Positions 8,742-16,248 of a DNA stretch of 45,837 nt are shown piece by piece (positions within the stretch are counted from its first letter, which is position 1; the number at the start of each line of letters is the position of its first letter). The notes under the pieces were generated by a model. That model was not told the origin of the DNA, searched no databases, and saw only the letters and a program-made list of their open reading frames with translations. This DNA comes from Pseudomonas sp. ACN8 (GTDB lineage: Bacteria; Pseudomonadota; Gammaproteobacteria; Pseudomonadales; Pseudomonadaceae). Location: assembly GCF_002303925.1 (NCBI RefSeq), contig NZ_MRCS01000051.1, positions 1-45,837 on the forward strand, in the 5' to 3' direction. The position numbers were made by a program, and so were the translations under genes.

Positions 8742-9233
8742 ATGGACTTCGCAGAAATTCTTGTGCTTCAGGCCAGTTACACCAATCCGGTGCATGCCGA
8801 GGCTATTTGTCTGGTGTTGAACCACTACGCCGAGGACCCGATGGGGGGCGGCCAGCCGTTGCCGGCCCATGTTCTGGAGCAACTTCCGGCAGAACTTGCC
8901 CGGCGTCCTCACGCCTTCAGTGTGCTGGCCTTTGTCGGTGGCGAGCCGGCCGGGCTGGTCAATTGCTTCGAGGGATTCTCGACCTTCGCCTGCCGGCCGC
9001 TGGTCAATGTGCACGATGTGTCGGTGGTGAAAAAATTTCGCGGCCTGGGCTTGAGCCAGAAGATGCTGCAAAAGGTCGAGGACATCGCCCGTCAACGTGG
9101 TTGCTGCAAGCTCACCCTGGAAGTGCTGGAAGGCAATGCCGTGGCCCAGGGCTCCTATGAAAAAGCCGGTTTCGCCGCCGGCATGTTCGACCCGGCACAC
9201 GGACGGATGCTGTTCTGGACCAAGAGCCTCTGA
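8742..9233 (+). CDS. GNAT-family N-acetyltransferase
   Basis: Starting at the ATG at 8742 (GAGG 6 nt upstream) this protein has 163 residues; a second in-frame ATG at 8736 adds two. The acetyl-CoA motif A appears as VHDVSVVKKFRGLGLSQKMLQKVEDIA, with the R-G-x-G-like loop RGLGLS. Motif B follows as KLTLEVLEGNAVAQGSYEKAGF. It would acetylate an amine with acetyl-CoA in the cytoplasm, acceptor unknown. It lies 118 bp downstream of the DinB gene, perhaps with its own promoter. A hairpin at 9250-9269 follows. Confidence 0.85.
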   Translation: MDFAEILVLQASYTNPVHAEAICLVLNHYAEDPMGGGQPLPAHVLEQLPAELARRPHAFSVLAFVGGEPAGLVNCFEGFSTFACRPLVNVHDVSVVKKFRGLGLSQKMLQKVEDIARQRGCCKLTLEVLEGNAVAQGSYEKAGFAAGMFDPAHGRMLFWTKSL

Positions 9234-9242
9234 TTCAACAGG

Positions 9243-9269
9243 CAAAAAAAGGGCGTCCATCAGGACGCC
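9243..9269 (-). terminator. Rho-independent terminator
   Basis: GGGCGTCC-ATCA-GGACGCCC forms an 8-bp GC-rich stem. On the minus strand the stem is followed by seven T residues (read as AAAAAAA at 9243-9249), so it is strong for the small secreted-protein gene at 9295-9504. It also lies at the end of the plus-strand acetyltransferase gene. Confidence 0.85.
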
Positions 9270-9294
9270 CGACAGTCTTCTTTGAAGCTAACGA

Positions 9295-9504
9295 TCATTT
9301 CGGTCTGTAGGTTTCAGTCATTTGTGCGGTTTGATCGTCCGGAACCCTCAGCGCAGTGCTTTGGATAGGGTGCCCCAGGGCTTCTTGCTGGGCCAGTCGC
9401 AGGCTTTCGTAGTAATAGCGCATGCGTTCGGCCCCACCTTCGGCAAAAGCGCTGGTTGAGCCCAAGGCCATCAGGCCGGCGAGAATCATTGCGGTGTGTT
9501 TCAT
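9295..9504 (-). CDS. Small secreted protein of unknown function
   Basis: The ATG at 9504 follows GGGAGG, giving a 69-residue product. The first 21 residues (MKHTAMILAGLMALGSTSAFA) are a typical Sec signal peptide with cleavage after AFA. The mature peptide of about 48 residues is polar, with YYYESLRLAQQEALGH and a C-terminal TAQMTETYRPK. I recognise no domain. A longer ORF begins at 9552 but lacks a ribosome site and would bury the signal peptide. The gene has its own terminator. Confidence 0.75.
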   Translation of the reverse strand: MKHTAMILAGLMALGSTSAFAEGGAERMRYYYESLRLAQQEALGHPIQSTALRVPDDQTAQMTETYRPK

Positions 9505-9641
9505 GGTTTGCCTCCCACTACAGATGTCGGATGCCTTTCGTCCATGAATCAATGAAGCAGTGTCGAAATGGCATTATCCGCCGATTCGGTTAAATGGGAA
9601 TGAACTTCGCCAACGACCTGAATGGCTGCAGCGGGGCATGA

Positions 9642-9665
9642 AAAAGGGGCCGGAACCGGCCCCTG
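9642..9665 (-). terminator. Rho-independent terminator of the phosphoethanolamine transferase gene
   Basis: GGGGCCGG-AA-CCGGCCCC is a perfect 8-bp stem. On the minus strand it is followed by TTTTT (AAAAA on the plus strand just left of the stem). It lies 7 nt beyond the stop codon of the gene at 9672-11408. Confidence 0.88.
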
Positions 9666-9671
9666 AAAGGA

Positions 9672-11408
9672 TTACTGCTGGACGACCGTCGGTGGCGTCC
9701 TGGGCTTCATCAGACTGAAGTCGATCAACGCCCGTTGCTCACGCTCATAGGGGTTGCCGATCATCAATGGCCGGGGCTTGAAGCTGTCGCTGACGAGGCT
9801 TTTGCTGCGATCGAGTTCATCGAAACTCAGGCCGGCCAGGTCCGCCCAGGTGTGGATCAGGTGCGAGCTGCTGTAAGGACGCGAGAGATCACCGGCGAGG
9901 TTCCAGTCATGGGTTGCGCGCCATTTCGGCGAAGCCCAGGCCATGAACGGAATGGTGTACATCGGTGCTGTCGGCTTGTTCTCGTTGCGCCCCAGGGTGC
10001 TGTGGCCCACGGAATCGAACACGTCTTCGCCATGGTCGGACAGGTACAGCAGGAAGCCGTTGGGATTGGTCCTGGCGTAGTCCTTGATCAGGCTGGACAC
10101 CACGAAGTCGTTGTACAGCACGGCATTGTCGTAGCTGTTGTACGTGGGCAACTGGTCATCGCGAATACCGGCAGGCACGCCTTCGCGGTCCTGGAACTTG
10201 TCGAAGGTCGACGGGTAGCGGTACTGGTAGCTCATGTGCGTGCCGAGCAAATGCACGACGATGAGTTTACGCGGTGCCCCGTCGGCGAGGGCCTTGTTGA
10301 ACGGCTCGATCACGTCGCCATCGTATTGGGCGGCGTTCTGGTTGCGGTTGTTGTTCAAGTACACCTGCTCGTCGGCCTGTTCGGAGAAGGTCGTGAGCAT
10401 GGTGTTGCGCTTGGTCATGGTCTGCTGGTTGGTGATCCAGAAGGTCTTGTAGCCCGCCTGTTTCATCATGCTGACCAGCGATGGCGTCGACAGGTACAGG
10501 TCCGGGTTTTCTTCGTCGGCGAAGGTCAGGACCTGCTGCAGCGCCTCAATGGTGTAGGGGCGCGGGGTGATGACGTTGTCGAAAACGTTCAGCTGATCCT
10601 TGAGCTTGTCCAGTTCCGGCGTGGTTGGCCGGGGATAGCCGTACAGGCTCATGCGTTGGCGGTTGGTGGACTCGCCGATCACCAGCACCAGGGTCGCAGG
10701 CGTGTTGGCCATGACGTCCTTGAGGTTGTGCAGCGGTGGAATCTTGCTGGCGCTTTCCAGCATGTCCTGCATGCCGGCCAGGGTGTCGAGGTAACGGTGA
10801 TAGGCCACCGCCATCTGCCATGGCACCGCCGGTTCGATGCGGGTTTCGAACTTCTCGAAGCCGGCGGCGAAACTGCCGGTGCGCTGGGTCTGCTTGATCA
10901 GTGGATAGGCGACCACGGCGAACAGGAGGGCTGTTGCCGCGACCAGTGCCTTGCCACGCGACAGGTACACCGGGCGCAGGCGTGTCCACAGGAACCAGGA
11001 AAAAGCGCTGTGGGCCAGGAACGCCGGGACCATCCACCAGGCAAAGTATTGGGTCATGTACTCGCCGGCTTCAGCCACGTTCGACTCGAACATGATGAAG
11101 ATGACGCTTTGGGAAAACTCCTGCTGATAAATGAAGAAGTAACCCAGGCTCGCCATGGAACACGCCCACAGCACGACGCCGATCACGGCAGCCATGACGC
11201 GGGTTTGCCGGGGGAACAGCAGCATCGGCGCCAGCCAGATGGCGCTCATGACGAAGGCCTGGCGGAACCCGGTAAAGCCGGAGGTGCCAGTCAGCTGGAT
11301 CAGTAGTTGGGTGATGCCGGAAAAGTACCAGAAGAAGACAAACAGCCAGACAAATCCGGCCCAATCGAAACCTGCCGCAGTGGTTTTACTGCGTTTAAAC
11401 CAAGACAT
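9672..11408 (-). CDS. cptA: Lipopolysaccharide phosphoethanolamine transferase, CptA-like
   Basis: This 578-residue inner-membrane enzyme has about five N-terminal hydrophobic helices (residues 15-170) and a periplasmic sulfatase-fold domain. The metal/nucleophile motif GESTNRQRMSLYGYPRPTTP contains Glu246 and Thr248; in the EptA/CptA family the Thr accepts phosphoethanolamine from phosphatidylethanolamine. HLLGTHMSY and LSDHGEDVFDS supply further zinc ligands. Length and motif style favour CptA (core heptose modification) over the lipid A enzyme EptA. The ATG at 11408 follows GGAG with 7-nt spacing. It would lower the negative charge of LPS and so affect polymyxin and metal sensitivity. The acceptor site is inferred. 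Confidence 0.82.
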   Translation of the reverse strand: MSWFKRSKTTAAGFDWAGFVWLFVFFWYFSGITQLLIQLTGTSGFTGFRQAFVMSAIWLAPMLLFPRQTRVMAAVIGVVLWACSMASLGYFFIYQQEFSQSVIFIMFESNVAEAGEYMTQYFAWWMVPAFLAHSAFSWFLWTRLRPVYLSRGKALVAATALLFAVVAYPLIKQTQRTGSFAAGFEKFETRIEPAVPWQMAVAYHRYLDTLAGMQDMLESASKIPPLHNLKDVMANTPATLVLVIGESTNRQRMSLYGYPRPTTPELDKLKDQLNVFDNVITPRPYTIEALQQVLTFADEENPDLYLSTPSLVSMMKQAGYKTFWITNQQTMTKRNTMLTTFSEQADEQVYLNNNRNQNAAQYDGDVIEPFNKALADGAPRKLIVVHLLGTHMSYQYRYPSTFDKFQDREGVPAGIRDDQLPTYNSYDNAVLYNDFVVSSLIKDYARTNPNGFLLYLSDHGEDVFDSVGHSTLGRNENKPTAPMYTIPFMAWASPKWRATHDWNLAGDLSRPYSSSHLIHTWADLAGLSFDELDRSKSLVSDSFKPRPLMIGNPYEREQRALIDFSLMKPRTPPTVVQQ

Positions 11409-11624
11409 TCAGCGCTCCAGCCGAGAATTCACTACCACCGCCGTGACTTGGATATCGCGGACGACGAACGAGGGCCGCGCGGAATCGGGCGACCTAAACG
11501 AGTAATTATCGTGGGGCAATTGTGAAAATTTTGTGAGTTGCCAAGGGTGGCAGGGCATGAGCCGGTGCGGAAACAGTGCAGACTGCTTCCGCTTCAAAGG
11601 AGGGAATCAGGTGAGCGGGGTGCG

Positions 11625-11789
11625 CTACACCGCAGCCAGGGGCTGCACTTGACTGGCTTGCAGCTGTAGCCGCAGTTTCGCCAGTTCCTGCTTCAACTGA
11701 TCGCGTTCGCTTTTCAACTGACGCAATTCATCGCGACGGATTGTGACGTAAAGGGTTTGTGCTGGCAGTGCGGTATGTACTGTGCCCAT
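11625..11789 (-). CDS. 54-residue leucine-zipper-like small protein
   Basis: A GAGGTGA ribosome site precedes the ATG at 11789. The product starts MGTVHTALPAQTLYVTIRRD and ends with a run predicted as a coiled coil. Leu22, Leu25, Leu32, Leu36, Leu39 and Leu43 occupy alternating 3-4 heptad positions, with Arg29 as the one exception. The helix is rich in Lys, Arg, Glu and Gln, so a parallel dimer is likely. There is no signal peptide. I recognise no family. It lies alone between cptA and gnd and is transcribed away from gnd. It could be a small DNA-binding or adaptor protein, but nothing proves a function. Confidence 0.65.
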   Translation of the reverse strand: MGTVHTALPAQTLYVTIRRDELRQLKSERDQLKQELAKLRLQLQASQVQPLAAV

Positions 11790-12060
11790 TGCTCACCTCG
11801 CAAATGGCGTGTCTCAACTGTGGGTACGCCTCGAAATCCGGGCTGACCTACTATCGGCGCCAATTTTGATTTCTTTTGCCCCCAAAGGGAACTTTTTTAT
11901 TTTTCATGGTCGTTGTGTCTTCGGTTTGATTCCCGACGTTATCCATCAGGATCGGGCACAATGCCCGGAAACTTCACGCCAACGCTCTGGACTAACCTCA
12001 TGAGTCGCGTTGGGCTATAACCTTTGACACACTTTAATTTGTAGTAGGGAGCATCAGCAC
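11790..12060. other. Intergenic region before gnd
   Basis: This 271-bp gap separates the divergent small coiled-coil gene and gnd. It contains an AT-rich stretch (about 11862-11910) and a CGGGCA-caa-TGCCCG inverted repeat at 11953-11967, with no T-tract. TATAAC at about 12016 is a possible -10 for gnd, but no good -35 is visible. A GGGAG ribosome site precedes the gnd ATG. I see no further gene. Confidence 0.4.
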
Positions 12061-13041
12061 ATGCAACTCGGGATTATTGGACTGGGCCGCATGGGCGGCA
12101 ATATTGCGCGGCGCCTGATGCTCAACGGGCACACCACCGTTGTTTACGATCGCAATACCGCCTTTGTCGAAGCCCTGGCCACAGAGGGCTCCACCGGCGT
12201 CAGCGATCTGCCGGCGCTGGTCGCCGGCCTGGCCAGGCCGCGTGCGGTCTGGGTCATGCTGCCGGCCGGCGCGCCGACCGAAGAAACCATCGACACCCTG
12301 AGCACCTTGCTCGAAGCCGGCGACACCATCATCGACGGCGGCAACACCTTCTATAAGGACGATATCCGCCGGGCCAAGACCCTGTCGGAAAAAGGCCTGC
12401 ACTACATCGACGTCGGTACATCCGGCGGCGTCTGGGGCCTGGAGCGCGGTTACTGCATGATGATCGGTGGCGATGCCGAGACCGTTAAACGCCTCGACCC
12501 ACTGTTCGCAACCCTGGCACCGGGCCTGGGCGACATCCCGCGCACCAAGGACCGCAGGTCCGAAGACGATCGAGCCGAACGTGGTTATATTCATGCAGGT
12601 CCGGCCGGCGCCGGGCATTTCGTGAAAATGATCCACAACGGCATCGAATACGGAATGATGCAGGCGTTTGCAGAAGGCTTCGACATCCTCAAGACCAAAA
12701 ACAGCGAGAGCCTGCCGCAAGACCAGCGTTTCGACCTGAACGTCGCCGACATCGCCGAAGTGTGGCGTCGTGGCAGCGTGGTGTCCTCGTGGTTGCTGGA
12801 CCTGACGGCCGATGCCCTGGCCAGCGACTCGAAACTCGACGGTTTCTCCGGGTCCGTGGCCGACAGCGGTGAAGGGCAATGGACCATCGAAGCCGCCATG
12901 GAACAAGCGGTGCCGGTGCCGGTGCTGTCGAATTCGCTGTTCTCCCGCTACCGTTCCCGTGGACAAGGCAGTTTCGGCGACAAGATTCTCTCGGCCCAGC
13001 GCTTTGGCTTCGGTGGCCATGTGGAGACCTCGAAAAAATGA
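12061..13041 (+). CDS. gnd: 6-phosphogluconate dehydrogenase, short (decarboxylating) form
   Basis: At 326 residues this is the short GntZ/YqeC-like class, not the 470-residue enzyme of enteric bacteria. The N-terminal Rossmann motif is GLGRMGGNIARRL, followed by VVYDRN; the acidic residue after the second strand suggests NAD preference. DVGTSGGVWGLERGYCMMIGG and AGHFVKMIHNGIEYGMMQ are the substrate and catalytic segments (Lys and Asn). It converts 6-phosphogluconate to ribulose 5-phosphate and CO2. The TGA overlaps the ATG of zwf by 4 nt, so translation is coupled. The pair forms an oxidative pentose phosphate branch separate from the Entner-Doudoroff genes, which are not in this window. Confidence 0.92.
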   Translation: MQLGIIGLGRMGGNIARRLMLNGHTTVVYDRNTAFVEALATEGSTGVSDLPALVAGLARPRAVWVMLPAGAPTEETIDTLSTLLEAGDTIIDGGNTFYKDDIRRAKTLSEKGLHYIDVGTSGGVWGLERGYCMMIGGDAETVKRLDPLFATLAPGLGDIPRTKDRRSEDDRAERGYIHAGPAGAGHFVKMIHNGIEYGMMQAFAEGFDILKTKNSESLPQDQRFDLNVADIAEVWRRGSVVSSWLLDLTADALASDSKLDGFSGSVADSGEGQWTIEAAMEQAVPVPVLSNSLFSRYRSRGQGSFGDKILSAQRFGFGGHVETSKK

Positions 13042-14552
13042 CCCACGCGATCCGCAGGAAATCCAAGGCTGAGCCCGCTCCACCGACCACGCTGTTTCTG
13101 TTTGGCGCCCACGGTGACCTGGTCAAGCGTCTGTTGGTACCGGCGCTGTATAACCTCAAGCGCAACGGGTTACTCGGGGATGGACTGCGGATCATCGGCG
13201 TTGACCATAACGCCATCAGCGATGAAGGCTTTGCGCAAAAGCTCGAAGAGTTCATTCGCAACGAGATGGCTGGCAAGGGTGACCACACCCTTGATCCAGC
13301 GGTCTGGTCAAGACTTGCCAAAGGCATCAGCTACGTCCAGGGCGATTTCCTGGACGACAGCACTTATCAAGCGCTGGCGGCGAAAATCGCCGACAGCGGT
13401 ACCGGCAATGCGGTGTTCTACCTGGCCACCGCGCCGCGTTTCTTCAGTGAAGTGGCACGTCGTCTCGGTGCCGCCGGATTGCTGGAGGAAACTCCCGAGG
13501 CGTTCAGAAGGGTGGTGATCGAAAAGCCCTTCGGCTCCGACCTGCATACGGCCGAGGCCTTGAACGCCTGCCTGCTCAAGGTGATGACGGAAAAGCAGAT
13601 TTACCGGATCGACCATTACCTGGGCAAGGAGACCGTGCAGAACATCCTGGTCAGCCGCTTCTCCAACAGCCTGTTCGAAGCGTTCTGGAACAATCACTAC
13701 ATCGACCACGTGCAGATCACCGCCGCCGAAACCGTCGGCGTGGAAACCCGTGGCAGTTTCTATGAGCACACCGGCGCGCTGCGGGACATGGTGCCCAATC
13801 ACCTGTTCCAGTTGCTGGCGATGGTGGCGATGGAGCCACCCGCGGCGTTTGGTGCCGATGCAGTGCGCGGCGAGAAAGCCAAGGTCGTTGGCGCGATCCG
13901 TCCATGGACAGTCGAGGAGGCCCGCGCCAACTCGGTGCGCGGCCAATACGCCGCCGGTGAAATCGATGGCAAGGCGCTGCCGGGCTACCGCCAGGAAGAC
14001 AAGGTCGCGCCCGACAGCAATACCGAAACCTATGTGGCCCTCAAGGTCATGATCGACAACTGGCGTTGGGTCGGCGTGCCGTTCTACCTGCGCACCGGCA
14101 AGCGCATGAGCGTGCGTGACACCGAGATCGTGATCTGCTTCAAGCCGGCGCCCTATGCACAGTTCCGCGATACCGAAGTCGATGAGCTGCAGCCGACCTA
14201 TCTGCGCATTCAGATTCAGCCGAACGAAGGCATGTGGTTTGACCTGTTGGCCAAGCGCCCCGGTCAGGCCCTGAAAATGGACAACATCGAGCTGGGGTTC
14301 GCCTACAAGGACTTCTTCGAGATGCAGCCGTCTACTGGCTACGAGACCCTGATCTACGATTGCCTGACGGGTGACCAGACGTTGTTCCAGCGCGCCGACA
14401 ACATCGAAAACGGCTGGCGCGCGGTGCAACCGTTCCTGGATGCCTGGCAGCAGGATTCCACCGTGCAGCGCTATGCCGCCGGGGAAAACGGCCCCAGGGC
14501 CGGCGAAGAACTGCTCACCCGTGACGGCCGCGTCTGGCACCGCCTCGGATAA
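13038..14552 (+). CDS. zwf: Glucose-6-phosphate 1-dehydrogenase
   Basis: The ATG at 13038 overlaps the gnd stop (ATGA) and gives a 504-residue enzyme, normal for the family. The nucleotide-binding fingerprint is FLFGAHGDLVKRLL, with His where Ser is common. The active-site signature RIDHYLGKE holds the catalytic His and substrate Lys. It oxidises glucose 6-phosphate to 6-phosphogluconolactone with NAD(P)+. Pseudomonads often carry several Zwf isozymes; this one is paired with gnd and not with pgl/eda. The open frame extends upstream to 12879 inside gnd, but that part has no support as coding. Confidence 0.95.
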   Translation: MTHAIRRKSKAEPAPPTTLFLFGAHGDLVKRLLVPALYNLKRNGLLGDGLRIIGVDHNAISDEGFAQKLEEFIRNEMAGKGDHTLDPAVWSRLAKGISYVQGDFLDDSTYQALAAKIADSGTGNAVFYLATAPRFFSEVARRLGAAGLLEETPEAFRRVVIEKPFGSDLHTAEALNACLLKVMTEKQIYRIDHYLGKETVQNILVSRFSNSLFEAFWNNHYIDHVQITAAETVGVETRGSFYEHTGALRDMVPNHLFQLLAMVAMEPPAAFGADAVRGEKAKVVGAIRPWTVEEARANSVRGQYAAGEIDGKALPGYRQEDKVAPDSNTETYVALKVMIDNWRWVGVPFYLRTGKRMSVRDTEIVICFKPAPYAQFRDTEVDELQPTYLRIQIQPNEGMWFDLLAKRPGQALKMDNIELGFAYKDFFEMQPSTGYETLIYDCLTGDQTLFQRADNIENGWRAVQPFLDAWQQDSTVQRYAAGENGPRAGEELLTRDGRVWHRLG

Positions 14553-14656
14553 TGTGGGAGCGAGCTTGCTCGCGATGGCGGCGGCACATTCAACATCCTT
14601 GTGTCTGACAGACCGCTATCGTCGGAACGCCGCCCGGAGCAAGCTCGCTCCCACAG
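14553..14656. repeat. REPIN of mixed REP types
   Basis: The left half reads GTGGGAGCGAGCTTGCTCGCGATG. The right half, inverted, is the other subtype with the tail CCGGGCGGCGTTCCGACGAT. The two are separated by about 45 bp. It lies between the convergent zwf and nhaB genes. The pairing of two different REP subtypes is notable. Confidence 0.88.
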
Positions 14657-14667
14657 GGTCGGTGGTG

Positions 14668-16170
14668 TCAGAGCCAGTAGCTCACCGCATACCACCCGAG
14701 CACGCCCATCACCACGGTGTACGGCAACGCCATCCAGACCATGCGCCCATAAGACAGGCGCACCAGCGGTGCAATCGCCGAAGTCAGCAGGAACAGGAAC
14801 GCCGCCTGACCGTTGGGTGTCGCCACGCTCGGCAGGTTGGTGCCGGTGTTGATCGCAATGGCCAGGGTTTCGAAATGCTCACGGGTCATCTCGCCTGCCA
14901 TGAAGGCGCGCTTCACTTCGGTGATGTAAATGGTTGCCACGAACACATTGTCGCTGATGGCGGACAACAGTCCGTTGGCGATGAAGAGCATGCCCGGTTG
15001 CTGGTCTGCCGGCAGCATCAGCACCCAGTGGATCAGCGGGGCGAACAGTTGCTGATCGTGAATCACCGCGACCACGGCGAAAAACACCACCAGCAATGAG
15101 GTAAACGGCATGGCGTCCTTGAACGCGGTGCCCAGGCGGTGTTCGTCGGTGATGCCGGTAAAGGCGGTGATCAGCACGATCACCATCAAGCCGATCAAAC
15201 CCACTTCGGCGATGTGAAACGCCAGCCCGGCAATCAGAATCAGTGCGGCAAAGCCTTGCACCAGAAGCGCTGCGCGTTGGCGCGTGGTGCGCTCGGCATT
15301 GTCTTCGGCGGCGTAGTTGGCCAGCACCGCACGGACGTTATCCGGCAGCAGCGTGCCGTAGCCGAACCAGCGCAATTTTTCCAGCAGGACGCAGGTTACC
15401 AGCCCGGCAACCAGTACCGGCAGGGATACCGGCGCGACCCGGGTAAAGAACTCGGCGAAGTGCCAGCCCATTTCATGGCCGATCAGCAGGTTCTGCGGTT
15501 CTCCCACCAGCGTACACACACCGCCCAGCGCGGTGCCCACGGCGCCGTGCATCAGCAGGCTGCGCAGAAAGGCGCGGAACTGTTCCAGATCGCCCTGATG
15601 CAGGGTGGGCAGATGATTGTCGTCGCTGTACTCGCTGTCCTGACGCGGATCGTTGCCCGAGGCGACGCGGTGATACACCGAGTAAAAGCCTACGGCGGCG
15701 CTGATGATCACGGCGGTCACGGTCAGGGCATCGAGGAACGCCGACAGAAAGGCCGACAAAAAACAGAACATCAGGGCCAGCAGGGCCTTGGAGCGGACCC
15801 CGAGCAGCAGGCGCGAAAACAGGTACAGCAACAGGTCCTTCATGAAATAGATACCGGCCACCATGAACATCAGCAGCAGGATCACCGGGAAGTTGTGCAG
15901 TAACTCGTCGTACAGCGCCTGGGGCGTGGTCATCTTCAGCAGCAGGGCTTCAATCATCAACAGGCCGCCGGGCATCAGCGGGTAGCATTTGAGCGCCATG
16001 GCCAGGGTGAAGATGAACTCCAGCACCAGGAGCCAGCCGGCAGCCACCGGGCCCGCGGTCCACAGCACCAGGGCATTGAGAATCAGAAAGCCGACGATGC
16101 AGGCCTTGTACCAACGGGGCGAGTGCCCGAGAAAGTTGTGCGCGAACGCCTGGGCCATTGAACCGGACAT
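14668..16170 (-). CDS. nhaB: Na+/H+ antiporter NhaB
   Basis: From the ATG at 16170 (AAGGAG upstream) the protein has 500 residues, close to the enteric NhaB length. The start MSGSMAQAFAHNFLGHSPRWYK matches the NhaB N-terminus. About ten to twelve hydrophobic helices follow. Conserved stretches include LMFCFLSAFLSAFLDALTVTAV and GTALGGVCTLVGEPQNLLIG. It exports Na+ in exchange for H+ at the inner membrane and supports salt and alkaline pH homeostasis. A longer frame begins at 16227 without a ribosome site. The gene appears monocistronic. Confidence 0.93.
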   Translation of the reverse strand: MSGSMAQAFAHNFLGHSPRWYKACIVGFLILNALVLWTAGPVAAGWLLVLEFIFTLAMALKCYPLMPGGLLMIEALLLKMTTPQALYDELLHNFPVILLLMFMVAGIYFMKDLLLYLFSRLLLGVRSKALLALMFCFLSAFLSAFLDALTVTAVIISAAVGFYSVYHRVASGNDPRQDSEYSDDNHLPTLHQGDLEQFRAFLRSLLMHGAVGTALGGVCTLVGEPQNLLIGHEMGWHFAEFFTRVAPVSLPVLVAGLVTCVLLEKLRWFGYGTLLPDNVRAVLANYAAEDNAERTTRQRAALLVQGFAALILIAGLAFHIAEVGLIGLMVIVLITAFTGITDEHRLGTAFKDAMPFTSLLVVFFAVVAVIHDQQLFAPLIHWVLMLPADQQPGMLFIANGLLSAISDNVFVATIYITEVKRAFMAGEMTREHFETLAIAINTGTNLPSVATPNGQAAFLFLLTSAIAPLVRLSYGRMVWMALPYTVVMGVLGWYAVSYWL

Positions 16171-16248
16171 CGGCTGCTCCTTGTCTTGAGAAGCGCGCAA
16201 CTTGCCGTAAGCGCGCCAGAAGATCAAGCGCAGGAAAAACTCCGGTGT

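Noticed and set aside
9735..11306. 523-codon plus-strand frame opposite cptA
   Set aside because: Antisense shadow of a well-supported gene; no motif in the translation.
12879..13037. Upstream extension of zwf into gnd
   Set aside because: The frame is open by chance; the ATG at 13038 overlaps the gnd stop in the usual coupled manner and matches family length.
13308..14540. 410-codon minus-strand frame opposite zwf
   Set aside because: Antisense shadow; zwf has its active-site signature and correct length.
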